Under the pieces are notes generated by a model. That model was not told the DNA's origin and ran no database searches. It saw nothing but the letters and a program-made list of their open reading frames with translations. Shown piece after piece: positions 17,524 to 22,651 of a stretch of 64,000 bases of DNA; position 1 is the stretch's first letter, and each line of letters starts with the position of its first letter. The DNA comes from CAYYYG01 sp964490875 (GTDB taxonomy: Bacteria > Patescibacteriota > Microgenomatia > UBA1406 > GWC2-37-13). A program made the translations under genes and the position numbers. The DNA lies in contig CAZBEF010000004.1 in the NCBI GenBank assembly GCA_964490875.1, forward strand, positions 1 to 64,000, read 5' to 3'.

Positions 17524-17979
17524 TTATTTGCTGGATTGATAAAGTCCGATGATCCGTAAATCTTCTGTGTTTTCTTTGTAAACTGCGATTATTTCTTCCA
17601 TGCGGTCAATATGTTTTTTTGAATATTCAAAATCCACATAAAACATATATTCAAATGGTTTGTCATACATTTTTCGCGATTCGATTTTAGTTAAATTTAA
17701 TTCGTAATTTTCAAAAATAGATAAAGCTCCATATAAACTGCCGGGTTTATGAGAGACTATAAACATCATTGAACATTTATTTGTTTTTTGAAACGGAATT
17801 GCTTTTTTTGAAATGAGCAGAAATCTGTCGACAGAATTATCTTTGGTATTTCTTTCCGTAATTTCTCCGACCGCATGAATATCCTGATACTCATAAAAAA
17901 GATCGTACGCTTCGTAGTTTGTACCGTGTTTCGAATTCTCGATGAGAATTTTTGTTGTGCCGTTATATGTTTTTTTCAT
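17524..17979 (-). CDS. Stand-alone ACT-domain protein, degenerate PheA paralog
   Basis: 151 residues. The C-terminal ~80 residues closely match the ACT domain of the adjacent pheA (SHKPGSLYGALSIF, NLTKIESRKMYDKPFEYMFY), including the ESR motif for aromatic amino-acid binding. The N-terminal part keeps only the last stretch of a prephenate dehydratase domain (VDRFLLISKK aligns with TRFLVIGPK) and lacks the catalytic NAGN/TxR core. It therefore cannot be a dehydratase. It lies between DAHP synthase and pheA and could act as a separate Phe or Tyr sensing subunit for DAHP synthase, which is inference. Confidence 0.75.
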   Translation of the reverse strand: MKKTYNGTTKILIENSKHGTNYEAYDLFYEYQDIHAVGEITERNTKDNSVDRFLLISKKAIPFQKTNKCSMMFIVSHKPGSLYGALSIFENYELNLTKIESRKMYDKPFEYMFYVDFEYSKKHIDRMEEIIAVYKENTEDLRIIGLYQSSK

Positions 17980-17999
17980 GTATGTGATGAATTGTTAAT

Positions 18000-18950
18000 T
18001 TATTTTGAAGGCGATACCAAATTTCTGAATTTTGCCAGTTCTTTTATCATTAATTCTAATTCTTTCAGAGTGATATGCTGTTCTGTGTCGGTGACCGATG
18101 TTCCGGCTTCTACAAGCACACCGTCGTATAAATATTCATCGTCATTAATTTTCATCTTCATTGCTTCTATTACTGCCGGAACAATGTCTTCTTTCATTTT
18201 TGGTCCGTATGCATGGCTCGGATCAAAATATAATTTTGCTTTTGACTGCAATTTAGTTCTCAAAGCGATTTGATGCACAGGAAAATTTCGGTAGTTGCCT
18301 TTATCCGGTGCGTCGACACCACGGTGTATAAGAATTATATCACCAGGAATATTTCCAGCATAACTGGCAAGTCCTGCCCAAGTTTTTTCCATAGTTGTTT
18401 TACCGGTGAAATGAACTGAGTTAGCAACTAGCACCGCTTCACCGACCCATTTGCCGTTTTTAATTCCAATATGCCAATGATTTGTTCGGGCGAAACGGGC
18501 GATCTCCAAAAGCTGCCAACCAAGCTGATTTACCGAAGGATTCCACGGCATAAGTTTTCCTTTTGGAATTCTATTTTCGAAAGAGGGGAGTTGTACTGAA
18601 GGCATCATGACTTCGGTGGCAATAAGCATACCGGTTTTTTTGTAGACTTCTTCGGCAACTAAAGCGCTTGGCGCAACTTCGAAATCGGCAACACAGCCGC
18701 CTTTCACCATGATGTCGATATTTTTCTGAACAACATGATAATCCATACCCATACCTGAGCCAGTCTCAATCAATTCTGTACGTGACTTGAGTCCTACCAC
18801 GCGAGTGCCGGCAATGGCTCGCTGAACTTTACCTTTTCTATTTTTAACTTCCATTTCAGAAATCCGAAAGACTTCTTTGATATTTTTATCATCGATAGAA
18901 CACGGGCCCGCGACAATCGTACAGTCTGCATTTTTTGGTTGTTTGGACAT
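18000..18950 (-). CDS. DAHP synthase-family enzyme (3-deoxy-7-phosphoheptulonate synthase)
   Basis: About 316 residues from the ATG at 18950; an alternative ATG at 18974 adds 8 residues. Motifs of the DAHP/KDO8P synthase TIM barrel are VAGPCSIDD near the start, LKSRTEL, IATEVMMPS, HRGVDAP and DPSHAYGPKM (metal His), VEAGTSVTDTEQHIT at the end. It is divergent from the AroG type. Position as first gene of a complete aro operon behind a Phe/Tyr attenuator supports DAHP synthesis from PEP and erythrose-4-phosphate. It has no regulatory domain of its own; the next gene is a lone ACT domain. Confidence 0.85.
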   Translation of the reverse strand: MSKQPKNADCTIVAGPCSIDDKNIKEVFRISEMEVKNRKGKVQRAIAGTRVVGLKSRTELIETGSGMGMDYHVVQKNIDIMVKGGCVADFEVAPSALVAEEVYKKTGMLIATEVMMPSVQLPSFENRIPKGKLMPWNPSVNQLGWQLLEIARFARTNHWHIGIKNGKWVGEAVLVANSVHFTGKTTMEKTWAGLASYAGNIPGDIILIHRGVDAPDKGNYRNFPVHQIALRTKLQSKAKLYFDPSHAYGPKMKEDIVPAVIEAMKMKINDDEYLYDGVLVEAGTSVTDTEQHITLKELELMIKELAKFRNLVSPSK

Positions 18951-19142
18951 AAGAAAAAATAATTTATAAATCATGTCATTCTGATCCGCCTTTGGCGGAG
19001 AAGAATCTATAATATTTATAAGTGCTGGATCCTTCGCTTCGCTCAGGATGACATTAAAATCCGCCTTCGTCTGTTGATTCTGACTTCGGCAGGATAATGG
19101 TTTCTAAGCTAAAACTCATTCTTCTTTTTAGCAAGAAACCAT
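18951..19142. other. Leader downstream of the aro attenuator, with REP-like repeats
   Basis: About 190 bases between the attenuator T-run and DAHP synthase. It contains CTGGATCCTTCGCTTCGCTC repeat sequence (19023-19052), a TCCGCCTTTGGCGGA hairpin near 18981-18995, and GGTTTCTA/GCAAGAAACC pairing near 19099-19140. No ORF of note. Confidence 0.5.
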
Positions 19143-19168
19143 AAAAAAACCCGCCGATAAAGGCGGGT
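19143..19168 (-). terminator. Attenuator terminator of the aro/phe/tyr operon
   Basis: On the minus strand ACCCGCC (19168-19162) pairs with GGCGGGT (19055-complement at 19155-19149) around a 6-base loop and is followed by a run of seven T (19149-19143). This is the 3:4 stem; its 5' arm can instead pair with the leader segment at 19213-19219. Confidence 0.92.
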
Positions 19169-19256
19169 GAGTTTGCTTTTTGCTATGATTTACTTTCTCA
19201 TAGTAGCTCCCTCCCGCCTGAGCGGGTTAAAAAAGTAAAAGAAATAGCGGGAGCTA
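19161..19256 (-). promoter_or_regulatory. Attenuator 1:2 and 2:3 pairings, aro operon
   Basis: Pairing 1:2 is TAGCTCCC (19256-19249) with GGGAGCTA (19211-19204), plus the inner hairpin CCCGC (19226-19222) with GCGGG (19217-19213). Pairing 2:3 is AGGCGGG (19219-19213) with CCCGCCT (19167-19161), which removes the 5' arm of the terminator. The segments overlap exactly as in trp-type attenuation. Confidence 0.87.
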
Positions 19257-19273
19257 TTTGAGACGTTCTTCAT
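19190..19273 (-). CDS. Phe/Tyr-rich leader peptide of the aro/phe/tyr operon
   Basis: A 27-residue ORF beginning MKNVSNSSR and followed by YFFYFFNP: six consecutive aromatic codons at positions 10-15. It resembles E. coli PheL in design. The ATG at 19273 is 8 bases behind the -10 box, so the mRNA is leaderless or has one or two extra bases. The aromatic codons lie inside the 1:2 structure formed by TAGCTCCC (19256-19249) and GGGAGCTA (19211-19204). Ribosome stalling there would open 1:2 and favour the 2:3 antiterminator. Translation is inferred, not shown. Confidence 0.88.
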   Translation of the reverse strand: MKNVSNSSRYFFYFFNPLRREGATMRK

Positions 19274-19281
19274 AATTTGCA

Positions 19282-19311
19282 ATTATATAAGTGAGGTATG
19301 TTAAAAGTCAA
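19282..19311 (-). promoter_or_regulatory. Promoter of the aro/phe/tyr operon
   Basis: TTGACT (19311-19306), 18-base spacer, TATAAT (19287-19282). The predicted start point is about 19275, next to the leader ATG at 19273. Confidence 0.85.
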
Positions 19312-19353
19312 ATGAAGTATACTGGTCAGATTATAAAAGACTTCATATATTTA

Positions 19354-19452
19354 TTCGCTCGATACGAATTTTTTTGCTCCGTGGGAACCCTCCTCTGGCC
19401 AGGCAACCGTCCAGAAGGAATCCCAAGTCGCAAAAAAATTGTATCTTCGCTC
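19354..19452. repeat. TTCGCTC-flanked long hairpin element, copy A
   Basis: Direct TTCGCTC at 19354-19360 and 19446-19452 flank an imperfect hairpin: GATAC/GTATC, AATTTTTTTGC/GCAAAAAAATT, TGGGA/TCCCA, CCT/AGG and TCTGG/CCAGA from outside in. It lies between the hom stop and the aro promoter. Similar elements are at 32568 and 35268. Confidence 0.8.
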
Positions 19453-19467
19453 ACTTTTTTAAATACT

Positions 19468-20502
19468 TTACTTTCCAATTTTTAGAATATCTGCCAGAAC
19501 ACTGCCGGCGGCGAGTTCGGCTGCCAGGCTTGGACCTTGAATAACCAGTGGATTATCCTTATATCGTTTCGTTGTATAAATGACGATGTTCTCAAGTTCT
19601 TTGAGTCGGCCCATTGGTGAAGTTTCAGGGACTTCTTTTAAACTTACTTTAATCTGATTATTGCCGATCTGAACAGTGTTGCGAATCGTGTTGCCGTTCT
19701 TTTTCGCTGCGGCAAATTTTTCTGCATATTGGGCATCATATTTCGACACTGAACTTAAAAATTCATCCATTGAGCAATTCTTTAGTTCTTCCGGATAAAA
19801 CGGGTCATGTAATACATCGGCAAGCTCCATTTTATATCCCATTACACGAGCCAAAATGAGTGCTTTTCTGGCCGAATCCAATCCAGACAAATCTTCACGC
19901 GGATCGTCTTCCGTAAATTTTTTTTCTATGGCGCTTTTGATACTTTCTGAATATGAACGGCCGTGTTCCATCATTGAGCACATATAGCCTAATGTGCCGC
20001 TGAAGCAACCGCTTATTTCAAGCACCTCGTCTCCTGTCACCAACAAGTCATGTAATGTATTAATCACCGGCAGCGAAGCACATACTGTTGTTTCATACAA
20101 AATTTTATTTTCACCAAATGAATGAAGCTGTGTGAAAAGTTCCTGCGAACTGCTTAATGGTTTTTTGTTTGAAAGGACAACATACCCGCCATTTTTCAGT
20201 GCTTCCAATAAATAAGGAGCTGTTTCATCGGAGTCCGTTGTGTCGATAACTACGAACGGCGTGTGAACTCGTTCCAGTGCATCTGAAATTGTAGAACGAA
20301 ATCCGTCATTTTTATATGAATCGGATCGGTCGAATGGAAATCCGAATGGATAATAATATCCTTCTTTTGAAGTGAAAAAGCCGCAGTATTTCAGTTCAAT
20401 TCCCTGTTTTTCCCGTATCTGGTCTGTATTTTTGATAATCATATCCATGACCGCTTTCCCAACGCTGCCGATTCCGAGATGTATTATGTTTAGCTGAGAC
20501 AT
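19468..20502 (-). CDS. hom: Homoserine dehydrogenase
   Basis: 344 residues from the ATG at 20502; an upstream in-frame ATG at 20574 reads through a GC-rich hairpin and is rejected. The NAD(P) motif is IHLGIGSVGKAVMDMI. The catalytic domain has CASLPVINTLHDLL, SGCFSGTLGYM and the Lys/Asp region DPREDLSGLDSARKALILARV. It reduces aspartate semialdehyde to homoserine for Thr, Met and Ile. It has no aspartokinase fusion and no C-terminal ACT domain, so allosteric control by Thr is not obvious; a Thr/Ile-coded leader lies upstream instead. Confidence 0.92.
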   Translation of the reverse strand: MSQLNIIHLGIGSVGKAVMDMIIKNTDQIREKQGIELKYCGFFTSKEGYYYPFGFPFDRSDSYKNDGFRSTISDALERVHTPFVVIDTTDSDETAPYLLEALKNGGYVVLSNKKPLSSSQELFTQLHSFGENKILYETTVCASLPVINTLHDLLVTGDEVLEISGCFSGTLGYMCSMMEHGRSYSESIKSAIEKKFTEDDPREDLSGLDSARKALILARVMGYKMELADVLHDPFYPEELKNCSMDEFLSSVSKYDAQYAEKFAAAKKNGNTIRNTVQIGNNQIKVSLKEVPETSPMGRLKELENIVIYTTKRYKDNPLVIQGPSLAAELAAGSVLADILKIGK

Positions 20503-20624
20503 AGGATGAATTGAACTGTTAATTAGTTTTAACCCCCCTTCGTCCGACAAGTCAGGACTTCGGAGGGGTTTCATTCGCTGAAGAAGAATTGGAATAAATT
20601 CCAGATCTTCATTTCAGCAAACTC

Positions 20625-20655
20625 AAAAAAAAAGACCTCGGTTTTTGTCGAGGTC
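20625..20655 (-). terminator. Attenuator terminator of hom
   Basis: Minus-strand GACCTCG (20655-20649) pairs with CGAGGTC (20640-20634) and is followed by nine T (20633-20625). The 5' arm ACCTCG can pair instead with CGAGGT at 20690-20685. Confidence 0.92.
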
Positions 20656-20677
20656 GGTTTTGTTCTTTTTTAATGAG

Positions 20678-20722
20678 CATTACCACCTCGCCCCATGTTT
20701 TGGGGTTTGGATAAGGGTAATG
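20678..20722 (-). promoter_or_regulatory. Attenuator 1:2 structure, hom leader
   Basis: CATTACC (20722-20716 on the minus strand) pairs with GGTAATG (20684-20678), enclosing CCCCA/TGGGG (20705-20701 with 20695-20691). The strand holding CGAGGTGG is shared with the 2:3 antiterminator (CGAGGT 20690-20685 with ACCTCG of the terminator 5' arm). Confidence 0.8.
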
Positions 20723-20748
20723 ATGTTACACACACGGGCGGTTAACAT
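20680..20748 (-). CDS. Thr/Ile-containing leader peptide of hom
   Basis: A 22-residue ORF from the ATG at 20748 to TAA at 20682-20680, starting MLTARVC and running NIITLIQTPKHGARW. It has three Thr and three Ile, five of these six in the seven-residue stretch IITLIQT. The ATG is 6 bases behind the -10 box, so the transcript probably starts at the A of ATG. Hom is in the Thr/Ile pathway, so the codon content fits the regulated product. The ORF end overlaps the antiterminator segment. It is weaker evidence than the Phe and Ilv leaders because Thr/Ile enrichment is milder. Confidence 0.78.
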   Translation of the reverse strand: MLTARVCNIITLIQTPKHGARW

Positions 20749-20754
20749 GATGTC

Positions 20755-20783
20755 ATTGTATGACCGTGTATGCCTATTGTCAA
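20755..20783 (-). promoter_or_regulatory. Consensus sigma-70 promoter of hom
   Basis: TTGACA (20783-20778), 17-base spacer, TACAAT (20760-20755). This is the best consensus promoter in the window. It points at the leader ATG only 6 bases beyond the -10 box. Confidence 0.92.
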
Positions 20784-20844
20784 GCAGATTTTCAGATATA
20801 TGTAAAAAGTGTAGATAGAAATAAGATATGAAAATATAGAAGAT

Positions 20845-21129
20845 TTATTTTCTATTTCTCATTAATTGTCCTGCATTACGAAGTGATGCTTGATTTTTTC
20901 CATATAAATACGCAAAAGAGAATATGCCCGATAAAGCACCCCATATCTCAATTCTTTTTTCATGAGTAAATTGTTGAATTTGATGAGCGATCTCACCTGG
21001 AGGTAAGGCATTTGATGCTTCAGGTATTAGCAAACTGGAAACGGTAGCGAGTCCTAAATATGATAGTAAAGCAGGATCGCTTAAAAGAGCATCTCCAAAT
21101 TTTTCTTTAAACGGTTTATGTCTTTCCAT
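20845..21129 (-). CDS. Small membrane protein of unknown function
   Basis: 94 residues. Two hydrophobic stretches are visible, SYLGLATVSSLLIPEAS (about 24-40) and IWGALSGIFSFAYLYG (about 62-77), with a basic C-terminal tail (LMRNRK). I do not recognise a family. It lies directly downstream of the structured RNA at 21155-21457 and could be the gene that RNA controls, since no terminator lies between them. Confidence 0.55.
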   Translation of the reverse strand: MERHKPFKEKFGDALLSDPALLSYLGLATVSSLLIPEASNALPPGEIAHQIQQFTHEKRIEIWGALSGIFSFAYLYGKNQASLRNAGQLMRNRK

Positions 21130-21154
21130 AGTGTTGTAAGTCTATTAAATTATT

Positions 21155-21457
21155 TTATGAAGATTTGATGCCTGCAGCTCTAAATATAATATGTATTATC
21201 TTTAAAGTTGCAGGCAGCACCTCTGCAATTGGACATTCCTGTCCAGCCGTCCCCATAGGGGACAATTGGATCGGAAAGCCGATCGCTTTTACCTCCGGGG
21301 GGAGGTAGAAGTGTGCCGAACGGGTCTTGCGACCCAGATTTAATGTATCTGTAGATAATGATAGTAGCGCTTCGCTACCATCCTCCAGATACAAATTCTG
21401 AAGACAAAGTTTTATCTTCAAAGTATATATCTGGAACTATCTTTCTATCTCAAAGTA
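21155..21457 (-). ncRNA. Highly structured RNA (candidate riboswitch-like leader or ncRNA)
   Basis: Within about 280 bases there are at least eight strong stems: GTAGCG/CGCTAC, GGGTC/GACCC, ACCTCC/GGAGGT, GATCGG/CCGATC, GTCCCC/GGGGAC, GGACA/TGTCC, TGCCTGCA/TGCAGGCA and CAATTG/CAATTG enclosing two of them. Read on the minus strand, two loops are GNRA tetraloops (GCAA and GGAA), whereas the plus strand gives none, so the RNA is probably minus-sense. TGTATCTGGA (21393-21384) can pair with TCCAGATA upstream (21435-21428) or CAGATACA downstream (21351-21344), not both. A promoter lies at 21465-21493. It matches no RNA family I know (not RNase P, tmRNA, SRP or T-box). Confidence 0.7.
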
Positions 21458-21464
21458 CTCCTAT

Positions 21465-21493
21465 AGTATATCATTTCGAAATACCTATTGCAA
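21465..21493 (-). promoter_or_regulatory. Promoter of the structured RNA / small membrane protein
   Basis: TTGCAA (21493-21488), 17-base spacer, TATACT (21470-21465) on the minus strand. The -35 hexamer is the same palindromic TTGCAA used by the plus-strand ilv promoter. Confidence 0.75.
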
Positions 21494-21516
21494 ATGTAAA
21501 ATGGTCTGCTTATAAT
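21488..21516 (+). promoter_or_regulatory. Promoter of the ilv/leu operon
   Basis: TTGCAA (21488-21493), 17-base spacer, TATAAT (21511-21516). The likely start point is 21523-21524, three or four bases before the leader ATG at 21527. Confidence 0.85.
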
Positions 21517-21526
21517 TGCTCTTATC

Positions 21527-21577
21527 ATGAAAAATCAGAGTTCAGTTATTATTGTCCTTCTTATTAACCCTGTCTAA
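21527..21577 (+). CDS. Ile/Val/Leu-rich leader peptide of the ilv/leu operon
   Basis: A 16-residue ORF, MKNQSSVIIVLLINPV, with eight branched-chain residues in ten positions. It is the expected composition of an IlvL/LeuL-type leader. The ATG is 10 bases behind the -10 box, giving a 5' untranslated part of only about three bases and no room for a Shine-Dalgarno site. Its codons overlap the 5' arm of the 1:2 stem. It lies 131 bases upstream of ilvE. Confidence 0.92.
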   Translation: MKNQSSVIIVLLINPV

Positions 21578-21627
21578 GGCGGGAGGACAAGACTGAATAG
21601 CGAACCCGCCCAAAGGCGGGTTTTTTT
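21541..21627 (+). terminator. Attenuator of the ilv/leu operon
   Basis: 1:2 stem: TTCAGT (21541-21546) with ACTGAA (21592-21597) and TTGTCCT (21552-21558) with AGGACAA (21584-21590). 2:3 antiterminator: GGCGGG (21578-21583) with CCCGCC (21605-21610). 3:4 terminator: AACCCGCC (21603-21610) with GGCGGGTT (21615-21622), followed by T to 21627. Stalling at the VIIVLLI codons would free segment 2. Confidence 0.92.
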
Positions 21628-21708
21628 GTTATATGGGGTAAAAAGGATGGATTAAATAGATCCCTGCTTTCGCAGGGATGACGTGATTAAAAATTAACTA
21701 AAAATAAT

Positions 21709-22647
21709 ATGGCAGGACTGAAAACAACATATTTTCCACATGCGTTTTTTGAAGGCAAGTTTGTAAAAACCGAAGATGCCAAAGTTTCGATCATGACAAA
21801 TGCTCTGCAGTATGGAACAGGCTTTTTTGGCGGAATGCGCGGATACTATAACAAAGAAGAAGGCAGTTTATCTGTCTTTCGGATAGATGACCACATAAAA
21901 CGATTTTTAACTTCGGCCAAAGTAATCGGTGTTTCGTTGAAATATTCGCATGAGGAATTGAAAGATATCACCCTGAAACTTATTGAAATGAATAAACCGC
22001 AGACCGACACATATTTCCGTCCGTTTGCCTACGCTGGAAGCACCGATCTTTCACCAAATTTGGAACGGGATAGTACCTTTGCCTACGCTCTTTACATGAT
22101 CCCATTAGGAGATTATTTGCCAACTGATAAAGGATTGTCAGTATGCGTTTCTTCATGGAGAAGAATAAGCGACAATGCTATTCCATCTCGGGCTAAAATA
22201 TCAGGAGGATACATCAACTCTGCCCTTGCAAAATTCGAGGCTTCTACCAGAGGATATGATGAAGCAATTTTTTTATCGGAAGATGGACATGTGGCAGAAG
22301 GTTCGGCGATGAATCTGTTTATTGTCCGCAATGGTGTGTTGATCACGCCTTCTTTCAGCGAAAATATTCTGGAAGGAATAACTCGCCGCAGCATCATCCA
22401 GATCGCCGAAGATATGGGAATTCCAACCATGGACCGCGTCGTAGATAGAACCGAACTATATGTTGCCGATGAAGTATTTTTCAGCGGTACAGGAGCACAA
22501 ATTGCCTGGATTAATAAAATAGATGACAGGGTAATTGCCGATGGCAACATGGGACCGATTACCAGCAAGATTCGTGAAGTATTTTTTGAAATTGTTCGGG
22601 GAAAGAATAAAAAGTACGCGGAATGGTGTACGAAAATTAAGATTTAA
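21709..22647 (+). CDS. ilvE: Branched-chain amino-acid aminotransferase
   Basis: 312 residues, fold type IV PLP enzyme. ALQYGTGFFGGMRGY near residue 32, the PLP Lys K163 in RAKISGGYINSALAK, and EGSAMNLFIVRNG / ITRRSIIQIA downstream. It makes the last transamination to Val, Leu and Ile. It is the first structural gene behind the BCAA attenuator; ilvB starts 4 bases after its stop. Confidence 0.96.
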   Translation: MAGLKTTYFPHAFFEGKFVKTEDAKVSIMTNALQYGTGFFGGMRGYYNKEEGSLSVFRIDDHIKRFLTSAKVIGVSLKYSHEELKDITLKLIEMNKPQTDTYFRPFAYAGSTDLSPNLERDSTFAYALYMIPLGDYLPTDKGLSVCVSSWRRISDNAIPSRAKISGGYINSALAKFEASTRGYDEAIFLSEDGHVAEGSAMNLFIVRNGVLITPSFSENILEGITRRSIIQIAEDMGIPTMDRVVDRTELYVADEVFFSGTGAQIAWINKIDDRVIADGNMGPITSKIREVFFEIVRGKNKKYAEWCTKIKI

Positions 22648-22651
22648 TCAT

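Noticed and set aside
19468..20574. Longer hom start at 20574
   Set aside because: The added residues translate a GC-rich hairpin; the Rossmann motif fits the ATG at 20502.
20625..20783. T-box riboswitch before hom (AGGTGGTAATGC resembles the T-box AGGGTGGTACCGC)
   Set aside because: The leader is only about 120 bases, with no room for Stem I and specifier loop, and it contains a start-to-stop ORF matching trp-type attenuation.
21155..21421. Minus-strand 88-residue ORF
   Set aside because: The stretch is a chain of perfect hairpins; the translation has no protein-like pattern. Treated as RNA.
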